In this document: in pieces, positions 27,104 to 39,770 of the stretch
How the letters are laid out: the number at the start of each line of letters is the position of its first letter
Position numbering within the stretch: the stretch's first letter is position 1
NCBI GenBank assembly: GCA_037178975.1
Contig: JASJZH010000002.1
Coordinates: forward strand, 496,001 to 560,000
Origin: Oscheius tipulae
Lineage: Eukaryota > Nematoda > Chromadorea > Rhabditida > Rhabditidae
Length of the DNA: 64,000 bases
Reading direction: 5' to 3'
The notes under the pieces: generated by a model
Databases searched by the model: none
Told to the model about the DNA's origin: nothing
What the model saw: only the letters and a program-made list of their open reading frames with translations
Translations under genes and position numbers: made by a program

Positions 27104-28942
27104 ATGATAACTATTATCATTCTGACAGCCATTTTGGCTGTTCTGCTCGCCTCCGTCTACCAGAAGATGAAGTCTCTTCCGCCTGGACCCATCCCCTTCC
27201 CGCTGCTCGGTAACATTCCTCAACTGGCCCTTTTACAGAAGAGACATGGAAACATTGTCAATGTCATGAAGGAACTGAAGAAGGTAGGTCGTAGGAAAAG
27301 ACTCTCAGGCACTGACTTCCAGAAGTATGGACCAGTCTTCACTCTCTGGATGGGACCTGATCCCACTGTTCATGTCTGTAATCTGGAGCTGGCCCAGGAA
27401 GCAATGGTCAAACGGGGACACGAGTTCACTGACAGATGGAACCCACAATTGTGGACAGATCAAACAAGTGAGTTCAGAGAGACAGTAAAACAGTGAGACA
27501 CTTTTCTTTCCAGAAGGCCTGGGAATAGTCAACTCCAACGGTCCCTTCTGGTCTGAACATCGTCGCTTCATGCTCCACACCTTCCGGAACTTTGGTCTCG
27601 GTCGAGGAATCATGGAAGACCGTATCATGATGGAGTACAACCTTCGAATGCAGGTACTGAACAAGAAGCTTGCCGGTGGACAGAGTGAGATCGAAGCCTT
27701 TCCTTTTATCGAGCTTATGGTCGGAAGCATCATCAACAGAATTCTACTCAATGAGAGACTGGAAGCGGACAAGGAGAAGGAATTCTTTAAGCTGAAGGAG
27801 AAACTGGCGGAACTTAATGACTTCTGCATTATTGACTTCTATGCCGGCTACAAGTGGCTCTGGAACATTCCGTACTTGAGAAAGAGATGGGAATCATGGC
27901 CGACAATGTTCGATGAAATGAGGGAGTTCCTCAGGAGTCAGATCAGAGAACGGTAGGTATTCACTGCCTCTCTGTCTCTTTGTCTCTCTAGCTCTACCAG
28001 TTGAATTGTTCAGATTGAGAGCCATCGAGTCCGGGGACCATGTGATCGGTGAGAACCCAGAAGACTACGTGGACTCTTTCTTGACCAAAATGAAAGAGGA
28101 AGAGAACAACCCTGATTCCATCTACACAGAGGAGACTCTAGTCTACAACTTGGCTGATTTGTGGACAGCTGGACAAGATACAACCAGCATGAGTCTGCTT
28201 TCTGGATTCACTCATATGCTCAATCAGCCAGAGGTAGGGAGAGTGACAGTGACTCACTCCTTCCCTTTCCAGATAATGGTTGAGGCCCGAAAGGAATTGG
28301 TCAAAGTGACTGAGAACAAGAGACAACTTTCTTTGACAGACAAGAAGAGTACTCCCTACCTCAATGCCCTCATAACGGTAACACTTCTTTCAAACTTGTC
28401 ACAAATAGCCTTCCTTCAGGAGATCCAAAGACATGCCTCCATCGTTCTCTTCAATCTTTTTCGTCAGACAAAAGGTGCTGTTGAAGTTGGGGGACACCCA
28501 GTCGCTGCTGGGACTCCAATCACGGCCGAGGTCTCGGTCATCATGGAAAATGATGATCTATTCAACAACAACACTTCGGTACTTTGCTCTGTCCCTTTGT
28601 CTCTATGTTTCTCTGTCTCACTGTCTCTCTGTTCACGTTTTTTTTCAGTTTGATCCATCCCGCTATCTGAAGAGTCAAGATCTGGAAAAGCATGTCAATC
28701 CCTTCGGACTGGGAAAGAGGTCCTGTCCTGGAGAGTCCTTGGCCAGAGCTGAGCTCTACTTGGTCAGTTTAGGTGTTGTCACGACCGAATACGGGTTTCA
28801 GCTACTGGGAAACCTTCTCCTAGACTACGAGTTCGAAAAAATAGGAAAGGAGAAGCTCAGTGACTTTGAGTTTCCCGACAGTGTCTTCAAGTCCCCGCCC
28901 AAATTTAACATGAAAGTTAGGAAGATAGAAAAAGTACTGTAA
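27104..28942 (+). CDS. Cytochrome P450, CYP2-type clan (microsomal)
   Basis: Exons 27104-27283, 27323-27467, 27514-27952, 28014-28233, 28273-28377, 28420-28578, 28649-28762, 28802-28942; 500 residues. Heme-thiolate monooxygenase anchored in the ER by an N-terminal helix (ITIIILTAILAVLLASVY), followed by the Pro-rich hinge PPGPIPFPLLGNIPQL. Helix I has AGQDTT (residues 307-312), helix K has EIQR (364-367, the ExxR pair), then FDPSRYL in place of the common PERF, and the heme loop FGLGKRSCPG with the axial Cys at residue 442. Overall pattern resembles the expanded CYP2-like (CYP33-type) nematode enzymes for xenobiotic or lipid oxidation; substrate unknown. An AATAAA motif overlaps the first bases after the stop. 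The last intron is 39 nt. Confidence 0.94.
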
Positions 28943-28993
28943 ATAAATGTTTCTTTTTGTGTCTCTCCCTCAAAGTTACGAAAAAAAAACAGT

Positions 28994-29066
28994 TGCCCCG
29001 AACCAGGATCGAACTGGTGACCTTTAGATCTTCAGTCTAACGCTCTCCCAACTGAGCTATCGAGGC
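28994..29066 (-). tRNA. tRNA-Phe (GAA), second copy
   Basis: Identical over 73 nt to the copy at 2959-3031, including the GAA anticodon. It lies 51 bp beyond the P450 stop on the opposite strand. Flanking sequence is not conserved between the two. Confidence 0.97.
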
Positions 29067-30703
29067 ACGAAGTACGAAGAATTCTGGGTGGTAGTCACAA
29101 GAGTAGGGAGAGTTTGATACAGGTAGCAGAGAAAGACCTTTTTTATCGACCTCGTTTGTTTTCTGCTCCCAGCTTACTTGAAAATGGATGAGACTGCGTT
29201 CCCCGCCACTATCAGATGGCCCCTCTCTGCCCTTCCCGAGAGAGTCGACTCTTTTCCAGAGAGAGGAAGGGTGACAAAGACGAGGACCCTTCATGTTTCA
29301 TTCATTCTTGATAAGAGTCCAGAGCTTCAAGCAGTCTCTGTCCCTTTTGATCTCTTCTCCTAACGAGTGTGCCCCGGATACACAAAAAGTGCGGGAATCT
29401 GTTTACCAAATCAGGCCTTTGCAAAGATTAGCTGGCTAGATAGGCGTTCCTCCTCTTTTTCTCCCTTTGGGAACATATGATGTCGTTGCGAGCGTTGATT
29501 GGCAGCTCATTCGTTCCTCTCCAAATTAGAACATGGCCGCAGATACTTTTTGAGGGCCCCCGCTTTGCGTGCCGTATAACGATGCTTTAGCTGGCTTGTT
29601 TGGTATTATGGACACAGAGACAGAGACACGGCAGGCCTTTCCCTTTCACCCTTTCTCAGTTTCATAACCCGTAGTACCCGAAGCGTAAAACGTCAACAAC
29701 TCCCCAAGCTCGACAACAACCGACACCTTCTAGTCTTTCCCAGTGTGAAAATATTGATATTTACAACTGTTCACTCCACTAGAACAATATCTGATCCGTC
29801 ACTTTTTGCTTTGCAGCCTCCTTAAATGTCTCTCCGCCTCTGTTCATCTAGTCAATAGAATGTCGCCTCGGCCACCTGGTCCCTATTCTCTGATCCTTTT
29901 ATATCTCTTGACTCTTATTGGTTTCAGCGTTCGAGTTGAGAGACAGAGAGATAGAGACAGAAAGATTAATTAGGATGGCATGCTGGATTATGATGAGTTC
30001 TGGGAGGAACGCCTACCAAGGAACAGCGTTCCATGGTTGCTGTACCCTCTCCAAGTACTCATTCCAGATTTGTCTGTTTCTGTCTCTTTGGCAGGTCACC
30101 CTGAAAAATCTGGACTACCACACTCACTGCCACTAATTGCTTAATCTGCTCATCCCATCGCTTCCAAGCCCATTTTTCACCCGGCCGACCCTTTAAAATG
30201 GCTCTCCACGGACAACAATGTAGAGAGAAAGCAAAGTGACTTTGAGTTCCTCACTCTCTATGTTTCTCAGCCTCTCTGTTCCTCGATCTATCTGCCTCTG
30301 TGCCTCTGTATCTCTCAGTCGCTCTGTTTCAGAGAGTAATAGAACCTTTTTCATCATCCCGAAAGTCCGGTTTCGGAGCAGGTGTTCTCTGTCCCCGCCC
30401 ACCACTCCATCTGCTCTCCCAAAGTGACCTTGGGGACAATATTGTGCCATTTTTGCAACAGAGTTCTGCGCTCTTTCAGTATCTCAGTCTCTTTCTCTTT
30501 GTCCAATGATGAGCTCGTTTCCCCTTTTTATGACCCAATCCATGGCTACCATTTGTCAAAACAAGATCACAAAAAGTATACTCAAACTTTTTACCTCTCC
30601 TTCGTCGACTCCGGAAGTCCGCACGGGCACCTCTAATAAGACCTCCGCTGGCGTTCTCCCAACCCACTTTTTGATATATTTGACTCTTGTCATGGTTTCA
30701 GCG
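29067..30703. other. Intergenic, 1.6 kb without recognisable gene
   Basis: Short TCTCTG/AGAGAC runs near 29930-29970 and 30250-30340. No exon recognised on either strand. Confidence 0.5.
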
Positions 30704-33628
30704 ATGAGGAAGAAGTACTTTCTTCTGTTAATAACAGCTGTCATCGCTTTAGAAAGGAGCGAGAGGTCCATGCTGGAGGATGATCCTTGTCTGGATGCTA
30801 ACCAGGTAGGAGAATCATGTTAAGAATCTCCTGGTCGGGGGACGCCTAAGGTAAAAGATACGGTATACACTTTGGTATAGGAACCAAGCGTTTAGTTTTT
30901 GGTTTGGAACTGACCTAGAAAGTATAGGGGCAGCGCAAAAATGGATGACACTGTTGGAGTTACAGTCCAACCAAATTTTGTGAACGTCTTCCCCTCAATG
31001 GCGTGGTGTCAAGTGGCGCGAGCAGTGTCCGCGAGGTGGGGGGTTCGACTCCGGCCTTGAAACTTTTTTGTTTGGTGTCCCTATTCACTGGGAATAGACT
31101 ACAGAGAACAATTTTTTTGTAGCAGAGAGTCAAGGTGAGGGTTCAGAGACAGGGAGACCGAGAATAACCATCTGGTTCCAGTTCCTTTACAACCGTACCG
31201 CAAGCCGTAACTCATCTACCAGATGACTCTCGTTTTGAAACCTGATCCAGAGGTCTTTCTTGCAGGCAGCTTATGGCACTGCCATTGTCCCAAATTATGA
31301 CCATTCATCAGAGTTAGTCAGCCGAAATGACTCGAGGAACGTGGAGCTTGAAAATAGGCTTCTTTTCCAGATTCAGAACCTCGACTCTATCCACGTCTCT
31401 GCCAGATACCGTGGCCTGTCATTACCATGGAAGAGAGAGGATCTTCCCGCCAAGATCTACAGTTCTCTGGGCCTGCAGTACCAATGGTCGTGGGTCGAGG
31501 CCCTTCCCATTCGAGGACTCACCCCCTCGACTACGATAGGAGATGTGATCAGGTGGCTGGATGGGAAGAACTGTTCTTTTCTGGCTACTGGACCAGCAGT
31601 CTGGGAGACTCTTCACCAGGTCAAGCCGCTCAGGATCAGTGGAGAGACCAGTTGCACACTGACTCAGCTGTACAGCTGGTGCATGGAAAAGTTCCCAGCA
31701 CACTCGTGTGGACTCTACCCTCTGGAGGATGAGGTCACGGGGTACCGACTGGAGATTGGAGATGCCAGGACTAACTCGTGAGCGGACATAGACACAGAGA
31801 GACTGAATAACAGAGAGACGAAGAGGCAGAGAGACAGAGGGATAGAGAGACAGAGAGGCAGAGAGACAGTGGCAGATGAACTTCCAGATCCATCGAGGAA
31901 CTCCGCGCCGAGCCTCTCCAACTCTTCAACTGGGGACACATGTTGTCCAAACCAAGAGACAAGTTCCCATTTTCTGTCGATGCCATGGCCATCTACGACA
32001 ATCAGGCTGGACAGGTCTATCTCGTGGACCTATCCGGTCGCGGATATACTGACATTTGCGAGAAGAAGATCAATCCAGCTGTTAACCAAGATCAGTGGGA
32101 GCAATGGGGACAGGGTCCCGTGGAGAATGCCCTCCAGTTCTACCAGCTTCGCTGGCAGGGCTTCAGCTCTGCCAGTCACGAGTTTGACAAGCTGGTCAAC
32201 AAGCTCATCGAGGAAAAGTCGACTGATAAGGACGTCCAGACATTCTACTGCGAGGCTCTACTGGGCGGAGTGGTCAACTATCCGGGAGACGATGCCACGA
32301 CTACCTGTTATGTAGTCTATCCCGACAATTCTCATGTAAAGAAGATTGGTCAGGCTAGAGAGATTATGTCACATGAGATGGGAACTATGTACTCTCAGAA
32401 GGTCGAGCCAGCGATCGACAGGATGGAGGCAATTTTTGTTACTGCTAAGCAGTTCGTGGAGACTAGGAATCGGCTGAAAAAGAGGATTTCTTCACGTGAG
32501 TCTCTCTGTCTCTGTCTCTCACTCTCTCCGTTCAGCCGCTCCCAGACTCTCCGAGCCCAACCTCGTCCTCGGAGAACCCCTCGTCGGCGACATTTCTGAA
32601 GTAGGTACCAGACCTTTAACCCTTTTGTCCGCCTTTGTCCAAGTCGTTTCTAACGCTTAGCTTCCTTCAGGTTCATCGTCGTCCTATCCTGTCCAAAGGA
32701 GACGCAGTCACAGATCTCCCTCCCGACTTCCCCTCGGCGCCCAAAGCTGTTCCTGATCAGAATGGTGGATTCATCGACCAGCACCAGGACATTCTACAAG
32801 AACAGGAGCCGGAAGGTGCTGGGGGAGGTAACAGCTTCTGTCGGCTGTCCTATCCGAACATTTTGTGACTTTTGTGACAGGATTAGTGGTCGGTGTGTTG
32901 TTCAAATTAGCTTGTGACTAATACACGAGCTTTGTAGCGCCATCTCTTTGGGTTGAAATAACCACGGAACCCTTGAAAATCCTTTTACGAGCCAAAAAAA
33001 AACGCTTTCATAAATTTGGATCCGAACCCCGGCCCCGCAGGTCACCTCACGCGAGTGCGCTATCGAGTGGACACGTCCCACTCGCCGTGTCTCACCCGTA
33101 CTGTCTCGCGTCACCGCGCGAGGGTCCTCAGCTGGAAGCTGTACTTGGACGTTCTTAGAACCTTACTTTGAGGTATCAGAAGTGTCGGACCCTGCGAAAG
33201 CAGTGGTTAGATCTTAAATTTTGGAAAGCTATTCCCTCGTGGAAGGGCGATAAAAACTTTTTACTCTTCGGTATGTGTGTTTCTGCCTCGTCAGCTGTCT
33301 CTCTCCCAGTAGTTTTTCCTGTTCCTTTAGGCAAGGACTCTTGTTCGGTACAGTTCTGTCCCAGACCCATAGTTTCCTGACTTTCTGGGATCGAAACTGT
33401 CACTCTCTCCCAACAACTCCCTTTCCAGGCTTTCAACACGAGACTTACGGTGCTGGAAAGGACGAGGAGGCCGAAGACGCTGACCACCATGAGCCCCAGG
33501 ACTCCAAGACGACTCGTGACACTGTCCCGGACCGACGTACTCAGGCCAAGATGATCACTCGAAGCGGTCTCATTTCCTCTGTATTGTCCCAAGCCCTGGT
33601 GCTCTTCTTCAGCTGGTTCCTATTTTAA
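30704..33628 (+). CDS. Unknown secreted protein with C-terminal hydrophobic anchor
   Basis: Exons 30704-30805, 31266-31777, 31888-32495, 32536-32600, 32671-32827, 33429-33628; 547 residues, all phases consistent. An N-terminal signal (MRKKYFLLLITAVIAL) and a C-terminal hydrophobic tail (LSQALVLFFSWFLF) preceded by an Arg/Lys/Asp-rich spacer suggest a GPI-anchored or single-pass surface protein. The large middle has no family I recognise: cysteines are sparse, with motifs YQWSWVEALPIRGLTPSTT, SVDAMAIYDNQAGQVYLVDL and CYVVYPDNSHVKK. A Pro/Asp-rich C-terminal region follows. No RHG histidine-phosphatase motif. Intron 1 and intron 5 each contain a tRNA-like sequence. Intron 2 is AGAGACAG-rich on the coding strand, the reverse of most introns here. 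Confidence 0.75.
31001..31060 (+). repeat. tRNA-like sequence in an intron
   Basis: GGTGTCAAGTGGCGCGAGCA resembles an A-box and GGGGGTTCGACTCCGGCC a B-box. No acceptor stem pairs. Confidence 0.5.
33015..33085 (-). repeat. tRNA-like sequence in an intron
   Basis: On the minus strand ACTCGATAGCGCACTCGCG then GGGGTTCGGATCC (B-box). Located in intron 5 of the secreted-protein gene. Confidence 0.5.
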
Positions 33629-34737
33629 AAATCTTTAAAAAAAATCTATTGTTTAAACCATACCCGAGCCATTTTGGCGCCAAAAAGTGATTTTAAATTG
33701 GATTTTCAACTTCCTATCCAACTTTTCACTCCCAATTTTCTGGAAATTTGGTGTTCTGTAAAGTTGCAGAGCAGATCAAAAGCTACAATTTTACAGAAGA
33801 AAACTTCCGAAAAATTACTTCTTTAACCTCAAAATTAGCCATTTTCTCTGTGCATCCATTAAAGAATCTTCCCAGTGCTAATATCATCAACTGCGAGCTT
33901 ACCGGTCCCCAAAAATGTACATTTTATGTAGTAGCTTGTAAATAAAGGTTTACGCGCCCTATTTCAGGCCGACAGTCCTTTAAATCTTGGAGGTTTAGAG
34001 GTTGCACAGCTGAGTCACTCCTTTGTCCACACGATGACGCTGGAGGGCCTCTCCCTGTCTCTCTATCTCTTAATACTATGTATAAAGCCAATTTAGGAAT
34101 TAGACTGTCCTCTTTCAGAGTCCTTGACCGTGTTTTCCAGCAAATAAATTTCGCAACTCAATATTGTTGTGAAACGAGTTTCTAAAAGTACCCAGGAATC
34201 TTAAATTTCTTGAAACCTAATTTTCTAGATCATTTATTGGGAAAGAAAGTTTTGTTTATCACTTTTAAAAATCTGTTTAGATCTAGTATAAATGCTCAAA
34301 AGTCTGTGTGTGGTTGTATCTATCTGTCTGAAGCCCTATTTGCCAATTTGTCTAAGATACTTTGTGACAGCAATTACTTGGCAAGGCAAGCCAAATCGAG
34401 TCCGTTTGGGAGATGCGTCTCCGGGAGATCGTTGCTACAGTAGCTTGACTGGGATACCATCTACCTGTCACGAGCATCAGCCAAAGTTGTGAGTCAAAAT
34501 TTGGAAGACTGTAGGTCTCTCTGTGAAAGACTCGCGGTCTCTGTCTCTCTCTTTATCTCTCTCTCTCTCTCTCACTCTGTCTATCTCTCTATCTCTCTCT
34601 CTCTTCCTTTTTCGATTAACGTGTCACTGGTTTTTATGCTCTTTCTATAAACAAGTTATCGATTTTGTCTATAAACAAGTTATCGATTAGTCTTTCTCGC
34701 TTTTCCACCTTGATATCCTACCAAGTATCTTTCAGAA
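33629..34737. other. Intergenic with two repeats
   Basis: 33750-33810 is an AAAGTTGTAG-type fold-back (GTTCTGTAAAGTTGCAGAGC facing CTACAATTTTACAGAA). 34300-34440 is copy 2 of the dispersed repeat at 13495-13645. 34530-34610 is TCTCTC low complexity. A 23-bp direct duplication (TATAAACAAGTTATCGAT) lies at about 34646-34690. No gene seen. Confidence 0.65.
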
Positions 34738-37700
34738 ATGTCTCTCTGGAGGTCAGCGATAGGAGCCAAGGCTCCAGCACAGAAAGACGACGATGACTGG
34801 GACACTGATCCTGACTTTATTGTGAGTTTCCGCCCAATCTGTTTGTAGTTTCCGTTACAGAACGATGTAACAGAGAAGGACAGTCGCTGGGGTTCGAAGA
34901 CGGTCGAGGGATCCGGTCATCAGGGCAGTTTCAGTCTTCAGGAGCTGAGAGATGAGGCCATCAAGTCTGATGCCACTATACTGCAGAAGAAGATGGACAC
35001 GGCTCCCAAGGCCAGCGAGGGCTATGGAGGCAAGTTTGGTGTCCAGACAGACCGTCAGGACAAGTCAGCTGCCCGCTGGGAGGACAAGGATGAGCTGCAT
35101 AAGCATGACAGCCAGAAAGGTAGGATTTAGACGATCGCACGTACCTATACACGGCTTCCAGACTACAAGCACGGCTTCGGAGGCCAATTCGGTGTTCAGA
35201 CTGACAGAAAGGACAAGTCGGCTGCTGGATGGGACGAGAAGACGGAGCTGCAGAAACACGAGAGTCAGAAAGACTACAAGCATGGATTTGGTGGACAGTT
35301 CGGAGTCCAGAAGGATAGACAGGACAAAAGTGCAGCTGGATGGGATGATCGGAGTGACTTGGCAAAGCATGAGAGTCAGAGAGGTAGGAAAAACAGACAA
35401 AGATACAAGGAGATAGGGACAGAGTTAAGAAAGATAGAGAGGATAGATACTAGTAAAAAATATAAATGTAAACTTTGAAATAAAAACACACAACAATCAT
35501 TTTCAGCGCCCTCGAGAATCTAAGAGGCAGAATCTAAGAGAAAAAATACTTTTCATTTGCGTGGATCGAGTTCAAATCTTGAGATTACTAGACGAGCGCG
35601 TTAACCACTCGGCTATGTAGCAGAACTCTTCCGAGCCAGTATGGGTGCGCCCTTTTCTTTCTTACGGCCTAATGGTTAGTATGCTTATCTGGAGTTCACA
35701 TGTCGACGAGGATTCTTGATTTAATTCCCGTGGATAACAAACTTTTTGATTTTTCGTTTTCTAGTGTTTTCCGGGGGTGGTGAACGCAATTCCATCATGC
35801 TTTTCATCATTGAGGACCCAGAAAACGGGGTTCTCGCTTAGAGACAGGGACAGAGAGACAGAATGATCATTTCCCTGACTAATCCCTTGATTGCCCTGTT
35901 TACAGACACTGCTGCCGGCTACGGAGGCAAGTTCGGTGTCCAGAAAGACCGTCAGGACAAGTCAGCCGTCGGTTGGGACGAAAAGTCCGAACTGCAGCAG
36001 CACGAGAGTCAGAAGGACTACAAGCATGGCTTCGGAGGACAGTTTGGTGTTCAGACTGACAGAAAGGACAAGTCGGCTGCTAGTTGGGAGGACAGGGACG
36101 AACTCCAGAAGCACGAGAGTCAGCAAGGTAGACTTAGACTGTCCTTTTGAAAAGTCGAGACTTCAGATTACAAGAAGGGTTTCGGTGGTCAGTTCGGAGT
36201 CCAGAAGGACAGACAAGACAAGTCTGCTTCCGGATGGGATGAGAGGAGTGAGCTTCAGAAGCATGAGAGTCAGACTGGTAAGAGTAAAGTTATAGACTCT
36301 TGACTCACTCTTATTCCAGACTACAAGAAGGGCTTCGGAGGACAGTTTGGTGTTCAGACCGACCGTCAGGACAAGTCTGCTGTTGGCTTCGCCTACCATG
36401 AGAGCCTTTCGAAGCACGAGAGTCAACTGCATAACAAGGGTATGTCACTGTTTCTCTATCTCTCTGCCTCTCAGTCTCTTAGTCTCTGTCTCTCTGTCTC
36501 TCTCTCTCTCCATCTCTTCTTCTCTATACCTCTACAGCGTCTTTCCAGGTGTCAACCCCCGCGAAAATCAAACGGTCGGAGCTGTTGAGGAGTCCAGAAG
36601 AGAGACAACCCCTGAAAAACCACCAATCGCTGAGAAAGGTCGAGCTTCGAACTTGAAGGCAAGGTTTGAGCAGCTAGCCATGGGAGGAGTGAGTTTTACT
36701 CTATTCTGTCACTTCTTGCTATTCCAGGGCGAAGACAAGGTAGCAGCTGAACGAGAACGAAGAAAGAGAGAAGACGAGGCCTTGAAGGAGAAACAAAGAC
36801 AGGACGAGGCAGAGAGACAGAGGAAAATCGACGAGCAGTGGAAGAGACAGGACGAGGCGGGACCAATCAGTGAAGAAACACAGAGAGCCGATGAGGCCCG
36901 AGAACAGACCTACAAGCAGCAGACCAAGAGGACTGGTCCGGCTGGAGCAGGAGCCGTGGCTATCATGCCCGGTGTCCAGAAAAGTCCTGAACCAGTACCC
37001 GAACCAGCGTATTATGCTCCTGAGCCCGAGGAGCCAGCTGCTCCACCCCCTCCTCCCGTTCCCGTCTTCCCAGGAGCTCCGAACCTTATGAAGAGTCCGG
37101 TCTTTAGAAGACAGCCGTCTAGTGACGACGAAGCTCCCAATAATGATGAAGACTGGGAGGCTGAGGAGAAACAGCACAAGACACAGGCTAAGATCTCTCC
37201 ACCACAGTCTTTCATCAGCATTCCGGCAGCTCCGCCGACCATTCTCCCGCCTCAGGATCGGTATGATGTGGTGCCTGGGGAGGAACCACCAACCCCGCCT
37301 CCGTCAACCTTTGTCCCACAAGCTCCGTCGGTTATGCAGGACAGATACGATTACGTTCCAGAAGAGGTTGGTCAAGGTCTAGAGATACAGAAACAGAGAG
37401 ACGACAGTTTCGGCATGTACTAACCAATGCATGAGCTCATATTGTTCAGTTGTCCTCGCCTGTTGAACCACCTGCATTCTTGGGAATCGGTAAGGGAGTC
37501 CAGCCGAGCATTGGACTCTACGACGTCGTGCCTTCTGAACAGACACCACCTTCTCTTCCTGGACCGGAGGAGAACTTCTACGATGTTTGTGTTTTACTAA
37601 CTCCGCACTCTTCAAATACTGCTGTGGTCCTCAGCAAAATTCGCACGCGCCTTTGCATCCTTGGTCTAGTGGATATCATGTTTGTCTGTCAATCTAATAG

Positions 37701-37983
37701 CCTTGGTTCGATGCACAGCATTTCGTTTTTACTATTGTAAAAGTTGGTATTCATTCAGGAAATCAAGGTCCCAGTCCCGCCCGCTCCTCTCGCATCACCT
37801 GGAGGTGGTGGAATGACCGCTGTGGCTCTCTACGACTACCAGGCTGCCGATGATGATGAGCTCAGTTTCAATCCGGACGATGTCATCACCCACATTGAGC
37901 AAATCGACGCCGGTTGGTGGAGAGGCCGTTGCAATGGACAGACAGGTCTCTTTCCTGCTAACTACGTGGAACTACGTCCCTAA
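34738..37983 (+). CDS. Cortactin (actin-branching regulator)
   Basis: Exons 34738-34821, 34861-35119, 35162-35383, 35906-36127, 36167-36277, 36320-36439, 36549-36688, 36728-37366, 37450-37584, 37759-37983; 718 residues. Stabilises Arp2/3-nucleated actin branches at the cell cortex. N-terminal acidic Arp2/3-binding motif ([11 protein letters not shown], residues 17-27); about 6.5 tandem 37-residue cortactin repeats from residue 80 to 335 ([17 protein letters not shown]...-HESQ), the last degenerate; a charged Glu/Arg coiled coil; a Pro-rich region with YDVVP and YDYVP tyrosine motifs (possible Src-type sites); and an SH3 domain at 664-718 ([15 protein letters not shown]...WWRGRC...LFPANYVEL). 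Architecture matches animal cortactin in full. Introns tend to separate repeats. Intron 3 hosts a fold-back tRNA-like element and intron 9 a tRNA-like fragment. Confidence 0.96.
35501..35787. mobile_element. Head-to-head tRNA-like fold-back element (copy A)
   Basis: Diverged terminal inverted repeats (TTTTCAGCGCCCTCGAGAAT at left, CTAGTGTTTTCCGGGGGTGG then TGAACGC at right). The left half on the minus strand carries TAGCCGAGTGGTTAACGCG and CGTCTAGTAATCT; the right half on the plus strand carries CCTAATGGTTAGTATGC and TTGATTTAATTCCCG. The centre has TATGGGTGCGC. Inside cortactin intron 3. Confidence 0.75.
37655..37722 (+). repeat. tRNA-like sequence in cortactin intron 9
   Basis: CCTTGGTCTAGTGGATATCA (A-box of tRNA-Glu/Asp type) and CCTTGGTTCGATGCACAGC (degenerate B-box). 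No closed acceptor stem. Confidence 0.5.
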
Positions 37984-38196
37984 TTCTATCATCTCAATGA
38001 CATATTGAAGCGCCTTCTGTAGCCGGTTCACTTATTTATTCACTGTACTTATGCCGTGTGTCCTCTTGTAAAGAATGTAATAAAATCAGACGCTTTTGAG
38101 TTGGAGCGAGAAACAGAGAGACGCAGAGACAGAGAGACAGGGAGACAGGGAAACACAGAGACACAGAGACGCAGTTTATTTGGCTTTCGATACTCC

Positions 38197-39132
38197 TTAG
38201 GTTGCTTTCAAGCGGAGGAGAACAAAACTGAAAGTCTTGATCCCAATGACAATTTCCAGATCGTTCAAAAAATCGGCGAGTGTATGGAATACATCTCTGG
38301 TAAAGACTCTCTAGAACTATTTGGTCAGAGAGTAGACGATACCAACTTACAGATCCATAGTCTTCAAAATTAGTGATATTCTTCTCCAGAGACAGGATCA
38401 GATAGCTGAGGCAGGCAAGACAACTGTCTGAATGACACGGAGACCTGAAGAGGGACTTCTTGACACCTTCCTTGATGCGATCCAGACAGTCGTACTGGTC
38501 GCCAAAGAGGAAGAGACGCTCGGATCCGAGCCAGAAGTCGGTCAACCATTGTTTCATGTCCCTTTCACCAAAACACCAAGAGTAGTCGAAGGTATGACAC
38601 TTGGCTTCAGCCAGGCAGTGTTCTTCGCAACTGTGAAGACACTGAAAATTTGGAACTCTGTCTTTATCTCTCTAACTCTCTGTCTCTCAGTCTCTCTGTT
38701 TCTCTGTCTCTCTCAACTCACCTTTGTAGGAATCAGCAGAAAGCCGTCGTCTTTGATTTGCCCCTCATAGAAGATCTCGAGACACCTCTTCAGATCCTCC
38801 GACCTCACATTCTTCAGCTCCACTCTCTTCAATATACTCTCTTCGAATTGGCCATAAAGCATGGTTTTGAAGACTGGGGAAGCGTGGGCCAGGATCATTT
38901 TATGGGCTTTGAACTCATCCTCTCCGACTACCAGGGTGAGATCGGAAATGTCGCCGTGTCCGTAGCAGTATCGTCTTTTTTCGGGTACCTCCGAAACAGA
39001 TGGCTGGGTTTCAGAGTCTAGCGTATCTAGAGACTGCTCATCAGAAACGTGCATGATCTGAATTCTGTCTGAATCAGAGAGACCATCGAAAAAATGAAAG
39101 AGATGAGGAAAGGCACCGGTCAGGAATGTCAT
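38197..39132 (-). CDS. BTB/POZ domain protein
   Basis: Exons 39132-38722, 38641-38351, 38310-38197; 271 residues. The BTB fold (residues about 55-137) shows DLTLVVGEDEFKAHKMILA, HASPVFKTMLYGQFEES and LKRCLEIFYEGQI, the usual dimerisation and Cullin-3-binding surface. The rest is Cys/His-containing (CLHSCEEHCLAEAKCHTF, PCHSDSCLACLSYL) and probably helical, ending in ...VLLRLKAT; no MATH or Kelch domain. Many nematode BTB proteins are substrate adaptors of CUL-3 ligases, which would be the default guess. The last acceptor (TTCTAG before AGAGTC) was chosen because an earlier AG gives an immediate stop. Confidence 0.8.
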
Positions 39133-39456
39133 TATTTGGCGGGAACCTCGAGAAACAATGATACCGGACAGGTGGTGACACCTCTAATGTTCAAGGTTAC
39201 TTTGGATAGTTGGCCTCGTTTTGGTGGCACCTGGTATTGACAAAAGTGAGGCTGATAAGGTTAGTGAACTTTTTGTTCAGGAGGGAAAACTCAATCCTCT
39301 GGTTTCGATAACAGCTACCCTCAATTAGTTCGATGTTTTGTCCTCGAAACAAAAAAGCAATCCAGTAAATCAAAGAGTTCCTAGCCAAATGCGTCAGTAC
39401 GTCTCGTCCTTCCTCGAAGTCTCACTCCCTCGACTTAGGTCTCTCCACCGCAGACC
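39133..39456. other. Intergenic, no gene seen
   Basis: Short stretch between the divergent BTB gene and a doubtful downstream frame. Nothing recognised. Confidence 0.5.
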
Positions 39457-39770
39457 ATGACAAACTTTATCGACGACTACCAGAAAGAGGAAGAGAGCAA
39501 GATCTCCGGTCTGGACCAGCTCTACGGGAAGAAATCAGCGGAGAGCAGGTCCTGGCTCGGACCGCCGCCAGTCTCGCTTTGGTCAAGGCTGCCGTCTCTC
39601 CAAGAAAAGTTTCGACCGAAAAGGAGAAGTTCGTACCGACGGAACGCAGCTGCTACGACACACTGGCACTGGTCCAGAAAGGCGACTTTTTCAAGGAGAA
39701 AAGTGGACAGTGCGATAAGAGGGAAATGTGGGTTCAGGATATGGGGACTCTTGAAATGAAGTGGTGAAAA
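39457..39770 (+). CDS. Doubtful small gene, frame inconsistent
   Basis: Starts MTNFIDDYQKEEESKISGLD, then a different frame is more protein-like: ISGEQVLARTAASLALVKAA followed by KEKFVPTERSCYDTLALVQ and CDKREMWVQDMGTLEMKW with a stop at about 39767. Joining the two needs a one-base change within GGGAAGAAATC (about 39528). No intron with GT-AG reconciles the frames. Unrecognised family; it could be a recent pseudogene, a sequencing error or chance. Confidence 0.3.

Noticed and set aside
35501..35787. CRISPR array or bacterial repeat interpretation for recurring short motifs
   Set aside because: Repeats are dispersed, inverted and in a spliceosomal eukaryotic genome; no regular spacers.
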